Shown one piece after another: positions 1-8,574 of a stretch of 64,000 nt of DNA. The notes beneath the pieces were generated by a model, which worked only from the letters and a program-made list of their open reading frames with translations, made no database searches and was not told where the DNA came from. This DNA comes from Roseibium sp. (GTDB taxonomy: Bacteria > Pseudomonadota > Alphaproteobacteria > Rhizobiales > Stappiaceae), in contig JAEPML010000022.1 in NCBI GenBank assembly GCA_017643925.1, positions 1-64,000 on the forward strand. Direction: 5' to 3'. Both the position numbers and the translations under genes were made by a program. Within the stretch, counting starts at the first letter, position 1. Each line of letters begins with the position of its first letter.

Positions 1-3000
1 ATCACGGTCACCGCCACCTCAACGGATGGCTCGACCTCCCAGGAGACCTTCACCATCAACGTCTCCGATGTTGATGAGGCGGATGTCTCTGCTGTGACCG
101 ACACGGACAGCTCTGCAAATACCATCGCCGAGAATGCTGGCGAAGGTGCTTCGACAGGTGTCACCGTTTCCGCTACCGACTCTGACATCACTGACAGCGT
201 TACCTACACGGTTGATGACGCGCGTTTCGAAGTTGCAGCAGACGGTACTGTCACTGTGGCGGCTGGCGCTTCGTTTGACTATGAAAGCGAGCCGACGGTT
301 TCACTGACGGTCACGGCGACTTCGACAGACGGTTCAACTTCGCAGGAAACTTTCTCCATCAGTGTCTCGGATATCGCCGAAGACCATCAGATGAGCGGCA
401 ATACTTTTACCGATACCGGTGTTGCGGAAACGACCATCACCGGCAACGATGGCGCTGACACGATTACCGCGCATGCTGACGGCAGCACGATCCACAGCGG
501 CGCCGGTGACGATACTGTTCATGGTGGCGATGGCGACGACACTGTCAATTACGGAGAAGGTGCCGATACTGTCTATGGCGGCGGTGGCAACGACTTCATC
601 GATGACGCAGTTGGCTCAGAACCAAACTCTGATGCAAACTATCTGGATGGCGGAGCTGGCAACGACACAATCTATGGCGGCGGCGGTGACGACACCATAA
701 TAGGCGGTGAAGGCAACGACAGTCTGTCAGGTGAAAGTGACAACGACACCATTGATGGTGGCGAAGGCGCTGATGGTCTCTATGGTGGTTCAGGCAACGA
801 CACACTGGAAGGTGGCGCCGGCAATGACTACCTGGATGGCGGCAGTGACACGGACACAGCAGTGTATTCGGGCAACTGGTCAGATTACTCTATTACAGAA
901 AATGATAACGGCTCTATCACGATCGTGGACACTCGCAGTGGCTCGCCCGACGGAACCGACACCGTTTGGAACGTTGAGAATTTCCGTTTTGCCGATGGTG
1001 ATGTGCTCGCAGGTGACCTGGTTGCGAAATCGGTTAGTGACGTTTCAGATACCGATGCCTCCGCCAACACAATTGCTGAAGACGCAACCGGCGGTACATC
1101 GATCGGAGTTACGGCGAATGCAACCGATGAAAATGTGTCCGACACAGTCAGTTACACCGTCGATGACGCACGTTTCGAAGTTGCAGACGATGGCACGGTA
1201 AGCGTTGCCTCAGGTGCAAGCTTTGACGCGGAAACCGAAAGTTCTATCGACATAACCGTGACTGCGACTTCTTCGGACGGTTCCACCTCCCAAGAGACCT
1301 TGACGATCTCTGTAACGGACGTGAATGAAGCGCCGACCGACATTTCATTCGAAGGTAATTCGAACCTACCGGTGTCCAGTGGGACGGTTGCTGGAGGCAC
1401 TGTAATTGCCAGCGTCTCGTCCGTTTCCGACGAAGATGCTGGTGAAACATTCTCGTATTCGCTGACGGATGATGCAAACGGCATGTTCTCGATCGACAGC
1501 TCGACAGGTGAAATCACGGTCAATTCAACTGTCGGCGACGCATCATTCTCCGAGCAAACAGGCTCTGACAACCCGTTCAACGGTGTTGATGAAGGATCGT
1601 ATGTTACCCCGACATTTGCCGATGTTGACGGCGACGGAGACCTCGACGCTTTTGTAGGAAATGATTCGGGACAAATCAGCTATTTCGAAAATACTGGATC
1701 GGTATCCAACCCGACATTTGTCGAAAAAACGGGTTCAAGCAATCCTTTTGACGGAATTGACGTCGGGTACGATGCAACGCCGACCTTTGCTGACATAGAT
1801 GGAGATGGCGACCTCGACGCTTTCGTTGGTGAGTACAACGGCAACATAAATTATTTCGAAAACACAGGAACGACTTCCTCACCTTCCTACACGCAGAGAA
1901 GTGGTTCCGACAATCCATTCGATGGTGTCGATGTTGGAAGTTACTCCACTATCTCATTCGCTGATATCGATGGAGATGGCGACCTGGACGCATTTACCGG
2001 CGAAGAAAATGGCACCATTTCCTATTTCCAGAATACCGGCACCGATGAGAACCCAACGTTCACCGAACGCACAGGTTCCAGCAATCCGCTTGATGGTGTC
2101 GACGTTGGCTATGATTCGGCTCCCATCTTCGCTGATGTCGATGGTGATGGCGATCTGGATGCTGTTGTCGGAGAGTGGGACGGTAACCTAAATTACTATG
2201 AAAACACCGGAACAACGTCTAATCCGACTTTTACGCAAAGGACGGGGAGCGACAATCCTTTCGACGGCATCGACATCGGCAACGACTCGAAGATCGAATT
2301 GGTGGACATCGATGGAGATGGCGACCTTGATGCCTTCGTCGGTGATGACAGCGGCAATATCAACTACTATGAAAACAACGCAGTATCCGGGCCGACAGTT
2401 GCCGAAATCAATGGTGAGACCGTGACCGTCCAAGTCACTGATTCCGGAGGAGAAACCTACACAGAACAGCTCGGAATTCATTTGGGCGATGACAGCGCAA
2501 ACACCATTACCGGATATTCCCATGATGATGTCATTTACGGTTTGGGTGGAAACGACACTTTGAATGGTGGCGCGGGTGACGACACGATCTACACCGGTTC
2601 GGGTGGCGACACAGTCGACGGCGGCGAAGGTTCTGACACGATCGTTCTGGACGATATCGACGGTGGCAATACCAATACGATTACCGACAGCGGCACAAGC
2701 GGCACAGATACTATCGAACTTGGTACGGGTTCCGGCACCTATCGTATCCAGGGTGATTTCTCTGCAGCTGCAGGTATTGAAATCATTGATGGTTCCGGAG
2801 CAACCGGCGATCAACTCGGAACCAACGATACACAGGCAAACTTCAATTTCTCGAATGTCACACTGACTGGCGTTGACGAAATTATCGGCACCAACAACAA
2901 CGACACGATTGTTGGCTCGTCCGGAAATGACACGATTTCCGTCAAGGATGGCGATGACGTCATTACAGGTGGTGCTGGCGACGATGTCATTGACGGTGAA

Positions 3001-4029
3001 GGTGGCACCGACACTGTCGTTTACAGCGGCAACTATGCCGACTACACAATCACCGATAATGGCGACAGCACCTACACAATTACAGACAATGTCGGCACCG
3101 ATGGGTCAGACACGATTTCCAATATTGAAACGCTCAGGTTCGCCGATGGCGACCAGTCGATGTCAGATCTCTTTGGATCAAATGTCGGGGCTGTCTCGGA
3201 TACGGATGGATCTGCAAACAGCATTCACGAAACCGCTGCCGCAGGTACACAGGTTGGAATTACGGCAAGCGCAACGGATGCCGACGGCGATGCTGTCACC
3301 TACACTCTCAACGATGACCGATTTGAAATCGACGAAAGCGGCGTTGTCACTATCGCTGATCATGCGTTCTTCGACAGCCAGGTCGAAAGCTCCATCGACC
3401 TGGCTGTAACGGCAACGTCTTCTGATGGTTCGACGTCGACAGAAACATTCTCAGTGTCCGTAGACGGGTCATATGACTATGTGCAGACCGGCGGAACGGG
3501 CAGCGGTTCCTTCAGTGGTTCCGGTCAATCCTATTCAGTCGACGGCATTGGCGGCAGCGACACGATCATGACTGGTGATTACAATGACCGTATCGAAGGT
3601 GGCACCATCGACGGAAACGACACGATTTCCAGTGGTGGCGGTCGAGACCTTGTATTCGGACAGGCTGACAACGACACGATCGATGCCGGTTCCGGTGATG
3701 ACGTTATCGTGGGCGGCGCCGGCAATGACACGCTCACGGGCGGAGACGGGTCCGACCTGTTCATGCATGGTCTTGGAGATGGCAGCGACACAATCAGTGC
3801 CGGTGCTGGCGTCGCATGGACAGACGTCATTGACCTTGGTGGAGGTCCAGGTGTGACTTCTGCAGGCGAATACGGCACCGACTGGACCATCACCATCACC
3901 GATGGTTCCGTCGAGAGCGTCGATACCGATAATGGTATTGTTGATCTTTCACAGGATGCTGATGGTTACATCGACTTCGCAGACGGAAGCCGCGTCACAT
4001 TCAATGATTTGGAAGAGATCCGCTGGTAG
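1..4029 (+). CDS. Giant RTX/cadherin/VCBS repeat protein, 3' part (5' end outside window)
   Basis: The reading frame is open from the first base, so the start lies to the left; 1,342 codons are visible. The product is a repeat-built, probably secreted adhesin-like protein. Visible in order: a cadherin-like module (about residues 30-125), a block of RTX calcium-binding nonapeptides of the GGxGxDxI type (145-290), two more cadherin-like modules (345-510), five FG-GAP/VCBS repeats with DGDGDLDAF cores (515-795), further RTX blocks (835-885, 965-1010, 1185-1265), another cadherin-like module (1065-1155), and a short tail ending EEIRW. RTX blocks with an uncleaved C-terminal tail are typical of type I secretion substrates that fold when they meet extracellular calcium. 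A HlyD-type adaptor gene lies convergently just downstream, but no HlyB-type ATPase is visible. An adhesion or biofilm role is inference; no catalytic domain was seen in the visible part. Confidence 0.9.
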   Translation: MTVTATSTDGSTSQETFTINVSDVDEADVSAVTDTDSSANTIAENAGEGASTGVTVSATDSDITDSVTYTVDDARFEVAADGTVTVAAGASFDYESEPTVSLTVTATSTDGSTSQETFSISVSDIAEDHQMSGNTFTDTGVAETTITGNDGADTITAHADGSTIHSGAGDDTVHGGDGDDTVNYGEGADTVYGGGGNDFIDDAVGSEPNSDANYLDGGAGNDTIYGGGGDDTIIGGEGNDSLSGESDNDTIDGGEGADGLYGGSGNDTLEGGAGNDYLDGGSDTDTAVYSGNWSDYSITENDNGSITIVDTRSGSPDGTDTVWNVENFRFADGDVLAGDLVAKSVSDVSDTDASANTIAEDATGGTSIGVTANATDENVSDTVSYTVDDARFEVADDGTVSVASGASFDAETESSIDITVTATSSDGSTSQETLTISVTDVNEAPTDISFEGNSNLPVSSGTVAGGTVIASVSSVSDEDAGETFSYSLTDDANGMFSIDSSTGEITVNSTVGDASFSEQTGSDNPFNGVDEGSYVTPTFADVDGDGDLDAFVGNDSGQISYFENTGSVSNPTFVEKTGSSNPFDGIDVGYDATPTFADIDGDGDLDAFVGEYNGNINYFENTGTTSSPSYTQRSGSDNPFDGVDVGSYSTISFADIDGDGDLDAFTGEENGTISYFQNTGTDENPTFTERTGSSNPLDGVDVGYDSAPIFADVDGDGDLDAVVGEWDGNLNYYENTGTTSNPTFTQRTGSDNPFDGIDIGNDSKIELVDIDGDGDLDAFVGDDSGNINYYENNAVSGPTVAEINGETVTVQVTDSGGETYTEQLGIHLGDDSANTITGYSHDDVIYGLGGNDTLNGGAGDDTIYTGSGGDTVDGGEGSDTIVLDDIDGGNTNTITDSGTSGTDTIELGTGSGTYRIQGDFSAAAGIEIIDGSGATGDQLGTNDTQANFNFSNVTLTGVDEIIGTNNNDTIVGSSGNDTISVKDGDDVITGGAGDDVIDGEGGTDTVVYSGNYADYTITDNGDSTYTITDNVGTDGSDTISNIETLRFADGDQSMSDLFGSNVGAVSDTDGSANSIHETAAAGTQVGITASATDADGDAVTYTLNDDRFEIDESGVVTIADHAFFDSQVESSIDLAVTATSSDGSTSTETFSVSVDGSYDYVQTGGTGSGSFSGSGQSYSVDGIGGSDTIMTGDYNDRIEGGTIDGNDTISSGGGRDLVFGQADNDTIDAGSGDDVIVGGAGNDTLTGGDGSDLFMHGLGDGSDTISAGAGVAWTDVIDLGGGPGVTSAGEYGTDWTITITDGSVESVDTDNGIVDLSQDADGYIDFADGSRVTFNDLEEIRW
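1543..2380 (+). repeat. Five tandem 171-bp (57-aa) VCBS/FG-GAP repeats
   Basis: The codon opening the F/L-xD-x-DGDGDLDA core recurs at 1615, 1786, 1957, 2128 and 2299, exactly 171 bp apart each time. Each unit also carries an ENTGT-like segment and an SDNPFDG- or SSNPFDG-like segment. FG-GAP repeats bind calcium through the DxDGDGDxD loop and usually build beta-propeller-like surfaces. The exact spacing implies in-frame duplication with purifying selection on length. Confidence 0.85.
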
Positions 4030-4057
4030 CTGATGTCACCGGACAGCGGTGACTGAA

Positions 4058-4087
4058 AAAAGCCCCTCCGGAAACGGCGGGGCTTTT
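4058..4087. terminator. Bidirectional intrinsic terminator between RTX gene and hlyD-like gene
   Basis: The arms AAAAGCCCC (4058-4066) and GGGGCTTTT (4079-4087) are perfectly complementary around a 12-base loop. T-rich sequence follows on the plus strand. On the minus strand the arm GGGGCTTTTTT gives a still better U-tract, so the element serves both convergent genes. Confidence 0.85.
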
Positions 4088-4143
4088 ATTTTGTGTCAGA
4101 CACAAAGAGTAAAATGTTTGGTGCGCGCTCTAAAGGTGAACCC

Positions 4144-5463
4144 TTATCGTTCACTCAGAGGATCACCAATTGCTCGCGTCACCGGCTTCAGCAAATACTG
4201 CATCACCGACTTGGAACCGGTCACGATCTTGGCGTCCACCACCATGCCCGGTGAAATCGTCTCGGCCTGCGAACCGGAGCCAATCTGGTTGGATGTCAGC
4301 GGTATCTTGGCCCTGAAATAGTAGTTACCCTGTTCGTCACGGAAACTCGACGCCGAAATGACCGAAACTTCGCCGTTCAAGGTACCCTGGATATTGGGGT
4401 CAAACGTGGTGACCGCGATTTCGGCCTCATCGCCTATCTCAACGTGTCCGATATCCCGCGGTGATATTCTCACTTCAGCGACCAGATCCCCGTTGCTCGG
4501 AACGATTTCGGCAACAACATCGCCCGGGGCCAGCACGCTGCCGGGGCCCTTGAGGTAGAGCGCCTTGACGTGACCGCTTGCAGGCGCACGCACAAAGAGC
4601 CGGTCAAACCTGTCGCGCTGTTTTTCAGCCTCGAAAGCCAGCTCACTGCGTTCCTGTGCAACCCTGCTGCGCTCTTCGGCCAGTTCTTCTTCGGCAACCG
4701 CGACAGAGCGAGCAAGACCGGCCCGCGCCTCCCGAAGCAAGGCTTCAGCGCGCCCGTTCATGCCTTTCAGTTCACTCAACTCGCTTTGCGCGTTCTGCAG
4801 CGAAGACTTGGCGTCAAGAAATCGGCGCTTGGATGTGTAGCCCTGATCAAAGAGGGATTGCTGAATCGAGAACTTTTCCCGTTCAATCTCGACCTGGGCT
4901 TCCTGCAGGGAAATGCGCTCCACAAGACTGGCAACTTCGGCTTCTTTTTCAGAAATACGCGCCTTCAGTGCCTGTTGTTCTTGCTCGAATGCCTTTTGCT
5001 GGGCCGAGAATGCGGCCTGCTGCGCTTCGCTGAAGCTTCCGTCAGCAGACAGGCGCAGGGCGTTGGCATCATGCATGCCTGCACCGGCGGTAAAGCGCTG
5101 TTCCTCACCTGCCAGGAACTTCAATCGGGTACGAACCCTTTCCAGATCACTGGAGGTGGCGGTTTCCTGAAGGCGCACGAGCGGGGTACCAACCTCGACC
5201 AGTTGCCCTTCCTCGACCAGAACCTCGGCAACGATCCCACCTTCAAGATGGCCTACCGTTTGAACTTTTCCTGCCGGAACGATTTCACCGGAAGCTTTTG
5301 CGACTTCGCGCACCTGCCCGACCATTGCCCATGCCAGAAACGCGGCGGCACTGAGCGACAGCACCTGAAGAACACGCTTGTAGGTGTGAGACGGCGGACC
5401 TTCCTCCAATTCCAGAGGCATGTCCAACGGGATGTTTTCAGCGGCGGATCTACGACTAAACAT
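4144..5463 (-). CDS. HlyD-family type I secretion membrane-fusion protein
   Basis: The 439-residue product is the periplasmic adaptor that links an inner-membrane ABC exporter to a TolC-like outer-membrane channel. It has a short cytoplasmic N-terminus, one membrane segment (about residues 35-55), a biotinyl-lipoyl half-motif with HLEGGIVAEVLVEEGQ, a long Glu/Gln/Ala-rich coiled-coil region (about 125-285), the second lipoyl half (VRAPASGHVKALYLKG) and a beta-barrel C-terminal domain. The start at 5463 is preferred because CAGGA stands 4-5 bases upstream; an ATG at 5502 would add 13 residues but has no ribosome-binding site. It converges on the RTX gene, its obvious candidate cargo. No ABC exporter gene is adjacent on the right; one could lie left of the window. 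Confidence 0.88.
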   Translation of the reverse strand: MFSRRSAAENIPLDMPLELEEGPPSHTYKRVLQVLSLSAAAFLAWAMVGQVREVAKASGEIVPAGKVQTVGHLEGGIVAEVLVEEGQLVEVGTPLVRLQETATSSDLERVRTRLKFLAGEEQRFTAGAGMHDANALRLSADGSFSEAQQAAFSAQQKAFEQEQQALKARISEKEAEVASLVERISLQEAQVEIEREKFSIQQSLFDQGYTSKRRFLDAKSSLQNAQSELSELKGMNGRAEALLREARAGLARSVAVAEEELAEERSRVAQERSELAFEAEKQRDRFDRLFVRAPASGHVKALYLKGPGSVLAPGDVVAEIVPSNGDLVAEVRISPRDIGHVEIGDEAEIAVTTFDPNIQGTLNGEVSVISASSFRDEQGNYYFRAKIPLTSNQIGSGSQAETISPGMVVDAKIVTGSKSVMQYLLKPVTRAIGDPLSER

Positions 5464-5665
5464 GACGTCCTGATGCTGGAAATGAACTTTGAGGCCAAGC
5501 ATCCGCGCTTAAGGTAAATATCAGCTGAATCTCTTTGTAAATATTGATCGTTTTTCTCAAATTGCACCGGCATTCGACTATTGGTGCAGTTGTTGAAATG
5601 AGCCCGAAAAATGCCCGTCCTATACTGGGTGCCAAAAACAGGCGATCCCATGATTACGCGGCCGT

Positions 5666-6136
5666 TTAGGGACTTCCCTCTGCTTGCAAGAGCCCGGCGT
5701 CTTTCGCGTAGTCCCAGCCGAAGGCCTGGTCGGAAGCGCCATTGCGGTTGAGTTGCTCCAGCCGCTGCCACGCTTCATCGAGCGACGGCGTATGACTTGC
5801 CTCGACCGGCCACATGACGAAATGCATTTTGTCCATCGCCTCGAACCACTCGGCCCGACGCTTGAAAAATCGCTTGTGAACTGTATCAAAAACAAATCTT
5901 TGCAGCGACGCGACGCTGTCCCAGACCGAAAGATTCGGAATGAGACGTGGGTCGTTTGCAGCAGGCATGGAGACCGAAGAGCCCGCGTCATCCTTCAGCC
6001 TCCAGACGAATCCCTCGCTCCGTTCAGCGACGGCGTTGATCCTGTTCAGATTGTTGACGAAATCAGCAATTCTCGGGTCATTGATGTCGTGCTTGAGTCT
6101 GGCGACATTCAATTCGGCAATATAAAAGTCACTCAT
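5666..6136 (-). CDS. DUF3291 family protein
   Basis: The 156-residue product begins MSDFYIAELNVARLKH and contains the Trp-rich pattern LSVWDSVASLQRFVF and HFVMWPV. These match my memory of the DUF3291 family, small soluble proteins with a dimeric alpha/beta-barrel (monooxygenase-like) fold and no assigned reaction. The start at 6136 has GGAG nine bases upstream, and the 18 further upstream codons look unlike the family. It lies 91 bases after the PaaX-type gene on the same strand, so the two may be co-transcribed. No signal peptide or membrane segment is seen. Confidence 0.75.
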   Translation of the reverse strand: MSDFYIAELNVARLKHDINDPRIADFVNNLNRINAVAERSEGFVWRLKDDAGSSVSMPAANDPRLIPNLSVWDSVASLQRFVFDTVHKRFFKRRAEWFEAMDKMHFVMWPVEASHTPSLDEAWQRLEQLNRNGASDQAFGWDYAKDAGLLQAEGSP

Positions 6137-6227
6137 CCTGTTCGGCTCCAGCACTCCCCGGGAAGGCAGCATAGGCCACACGCCGGACAACGGGAAGACT
6201 TGCCCAATGGTTCGCTCAAGACGCCTG

Positions 6228-7094
6228 TCAGGTCCGGAGTCGTGTTGAAAGGGAGTTGAGCCTCTCGTCTATCGACTGCGGGGATTTGGCCAGATTTCCG
6301 GTATCGTCGAGCAAATTCTCGCCAATGTAGGCGTCTGCGGGACCGGAGAGACTGCAATAGACATCTGCAAACAATTTGTGTGCCTCATGACCGGACCAGT
6401 CACCAGGCAGCGCCGATGGCGGCAACCTTGGATCCGTGAAGCGAATGGTCCGATAGGCATGTATCAGCGCAAGCCGCAAAGTCACGGCCTCCTCGCCGTC
6501 TGAAACATCTTTCGCCGCGACCGGAAGGGTCCGCAGGCGTTCGACGAAGCCGGAATAGGCCTCTGCCAGATTGGCAAGATCGAATGCTGACCAGGCAAGT
6601 TTCTTCAGGTCTTCTTGTGTCGAGGCGACAGCCGAGGCGTCAAAAGCCACGCCGAGACATTTTCGCTCGGGCCGGTTCGCGGCGAGGAACATGTCTCCCC
6701 CAAGCGCGGCATATCCGTTCTGGGTCAACTGGAGTTGCTCCGGCGGGATCGGGCAATGGCACAAGATCCAATTGCATTCGTCATCCAGCGGCCCAAAAAA
6801 AACGTCTGAGGCTTCATGATATTGCGCACTTGCAGCCGGTGTCAGTGCATAGAAACTGCGCCGCCCCTGCCGGCGCCCCATGATCTGCCCCTTTGTGACC
6901 AAGCGTGAAACGGCTGTACGGACAAGGGACTCGTTCACGTCAAACCCGGCGCACAAGGCAATCAGATTGCCCATCCACAATACGCCGCTTCGAGGTTCCA
7001 CAATGTCTCCGTATATGGAAACGATCAGCTGGGACGCGCGTGGAGGATTTTCGCCGAGCATCTTTCTTACGCTGGTTGTGACAGATGCATGCAT
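6228..7094 (-). CDS. paaX: PaaX-family transcriptional repressor
   Basis: The 288-residue product has the PaaX layout: an N-terminal winged helix (about residues 18-95, with LVRTAVSRLVTKGQI as the recognition region and GRRSFYALT as the wing), a middle domain (about 100-180) and a C-terminal domain (about 190-285). PaaX proteins sense phenylacetyl-CoA and repress phenylacetate catabolic genes. No paa genes lie nearby, so the target could be remote or different; DUF3291 just downstream is the only visible partner. The family call is solid, the ligand is inferred. Confidence 0.82.
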   Translation of the reverse strand: MHASVTTSVRKMLGENPPRASQLIVSIYGDIVEPRSGVLWMGNLIALCAGFDVNESLVRTAVSRLVTKGQIMGRRQGRRSFYALTPAASAQYHEASDVFFGPLDDECNWILCHCPIPPEQLQLTQNGYAALGGDMFLAANRPERKCLGVAFDASAVASTQEDLKKLAWSAFDLANLAEAYSGFVERLRTLPVAAKDVSDGEEAVTLRLALIHAYRTIRFTDPRLPPSALPGDWSGHEAHKLFADVYCSLSGPADAYIGENLLDDTGNLAKSPQSIDERLNSLSTRLRT

Positions 7095-7192
7095 GAAGCG
7101 ACTGATCCAAAAGTGTTTTTACCAATCATATCTGTCGTTCAGCCACTTTCCAAGGTGCTTCGCGTTGCGCTTGGCACCGGTTCAAACGACGC

Positions 7193-7221
7193 TTGAAGGC
7201 TCCCTGCATTAAAGTTATACA
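7193..7221 (+). promoter_or_regulatory. Candidate sigma-70 promoter of znuA
   Basis: TTGAAG (7193-7198) and TATACA (7216-7221) are separated by 17 bases and lie upstream of the znuA ATG at 7263. The -10 element is embedded in the first copy of a tandem 13-base repeat, as expected for a repressible promoter. Confidence 0.5.
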
Positions 7222-7241
7222 ATTACGCGTTATACAGTTAC
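7214..7241 (+). promoter_or_regulatory. Tandem 13-bp operator-like repeats, probable Zur site
   Basis: GTTATACAATTAC (7214-7226) and GTTATACAGTTAC (7229-7241) differ at one base and repeat with a 15-bp period. Each copy has partial dyad symmetry (GTTA...TTAC or TAAC). They cover the -10 region and probable start of znuA transcription. Zinc-uptake genes are usually repressed by the Fur-family regulator Zur, so Zur is the likely binder; the assignment is inference from position and AT-rich half-sites. Confidence 0.5.
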
Positions 7242-7262
7242 ATCAACTCGGAAACCTGCCTC

Positions 7263-8519
7263 ATGGTCCCCTTCTCTGCCGCACCGTTCAGCTTCGCTGA
7301 AGCGCCAAAATCTGCCGTACGGCTATCAATCGCGACTGCTCTGGGTCTGGCAGCGCTGACAACCACCGCACACGCAGATGCCCCGTCTGTTGTCACGAGC
7401 ATCAAACCGATCCATTCCATTGCATCCGCTGTCATGGAAGGTGTCGGTGAGCCCTTCATCCTGGTGGATGGAGCCGCGTCTCCGCACGGTTTCGCACTCA
7501 AGCCCTCCCAGGCCTTCCTGCTTGAAGGCGCTGATGTCGTCTTCTGGGTTGGTCCGGGGCTCGCGTCGTCACTTGCAAAACCGATCTCTTCCATGGCCAG
7601 CGATGCCGTAACGGTAGAATTGATGGATGCGCCCGGCATCGAGCATCTGGCTCTGCGTGAAGGCGCAACCTTCGATTCTCATGACCATGATCACGGGCAT
7701 GATGATCACGACGATCATGGCCATGATGAGGATAAAGAAGCCTCACACGATGATCATGACCACGACAAGCATGATGAAGAAAAACATGCCCACGATGATC
7801 ATGATCACGATGATCACAAAGAAGCTTCGCATGATGATCACGACCATGACGACCACAAAGACGAAGAGCATGCGCACGATGATCACGGTCATGATGAGCA
7901 CAAGGAAGCTTCACATGATGACCATGACCACGATAAGCACGATGAAGAAGAACATGCCCACGATGATCACGGGCACGACGACCACGGCCATGAAGATGGT
8001 GCCCGCGATGCGCACATCTGGCTGAACCCGGACAACGGCATTGCAATCGCCAATGTCATGGCGGAAACGCTTGCAAAGGCCGACCCGGATCACGCCGATA
8101 CCTATCGCGCGAACGCCAAGAAGTTTGCCGAGCGCATCGAAGGCGTTGAATCAGAAATCGCAGCCAAGCTTGAGCCGGTTGGCGGCAAGAAGTTCATCGT
8201 GTTCCACGATGCCTATCACCACTTCGAGCATCACTTCGATATCGAAGCGTCTGGCTCCGTTACACTGACGCCGGAAGCAATTGCGAGTGCAGAACGGCTT
8301 GCCAAGATCCAGGACACGATCAAGGACCTGAACGTCACCTGCGTCTTCCAGGAGCCCCAGTTCGAGGCAAAACTGGTGGATGTTGCCATCGAAGGCAGCT
8401 CCGCACGCAAGGGAACGATCGACCCGCTTGGAACCGAAATTGCCAACGGACCGGATCTGTACCCGACACTGCTGATGAACCTGGCCGACGGCCTGGCAGA
8501 CTGCCTCCGAGGCGAATAA
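7263..8519 (+). CDS. znuA: Zinc ABC transporter substrate-binding protein ZnuA with expanded His-rich loop
   Basis: The 418-residue product is a periplasmic cluster A-I solute-binding protein that captures Zn2+ for the ZnuBC permease. The signal peptide ends near TTAHA/DAP (about residue 39). Expected zinc ligands are seen in PIHSI, SPHGF, DAHIWL and HDAYHHF. Between the second and third ligands lies an Asp/His-rich insert (about residues 140-245) with roughly 35 histidines, including three exact-length 28-residue repeats. A His-rich loop is normal in ZnuA, but this one is long. No znuB, znuC or zur gene adjoins it, so the rest of the transporter is elsewhere. A terminator follows directly. 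Confidence 0.93.
   Translation: MVPFSAAPFSFAEAPKSAVRLSIATALGLAALTTTAHADAPSVVTSIKPIHSIASAVMEGVGEPFILVDGAASPHGFALKPSQAFLLEGADVVFWVGPGLASSLAKPISSMASDAVTVELMDAPGIEHLALREGATFDSHDHDHGHDDHDDHGHDEDKEASHDDHDHDKHDEEKHAHDDHDHDDHKEASHDDHDHDDHKDEEHAHDDHGHDEHKEASHDDHDHDKHDEEEHAHDDHGHDDHGHEDGARDAHIWLNPDNGIAIANVMAETLAKADPDHADTYRANAKKFAERIEGVESEIAAKLEPVGGKKFIVFHDAYHHFEHHFDIEASGSVTLTPEAIASAERLAKIQDTIKDLNVTCVFQEPQFEAKLVDVAIEGSSARKGTIDPLGTEIANGPDLYPTLLMNLADGLADCLRGE
7737..7988 (+). repeat. Three tandem 84-bp repeats coding the ZnuA His-rich loop
   Basis: Units begin at 7737, 7821 and 7905, each opening with EASHDDHDHD and each encoding 28 residues with nine histidines. The preceding 20 codons (about 7677-7736) hold seven more histidines in a degenerate version. 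The exact 84-bp period points to unequal crossover or slippage. Confidence 0.9.
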
Positions 8520-8525
8520 AAAAAA

Positions 8526-8551
8526 CCGCCGGAGCAATCCGGCGGCTTTTT
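8526..8551 (+). terminator. Intrinsic terminator of znuA
   Basis: CCGCCGGA (8526-8533) and TCCGGCGG (8538-8545) form an 8-bp stem around GCAA, followed by CTTTTT. A run of A before the stem also gives T residues on the minus strand, so it may serve the convergent L,D-transpeptidase gene too. Confidence 0.85.
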
Positions 8552-8574
8552 CCCGATTGGTCATCAGAAACAAT

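Noticed and set aside
4570..5517. 315-codon plus-strand frame opposite hlyD
   Set aside because: Antisense shadow of the coiled-coil region of the HlyD-family gene.
7677..7988. Possible frameshifted or low-quality sequence in znuA
   Set aside because: The frame stays open through the repeats and conserved zinc ligands occur on both sides.
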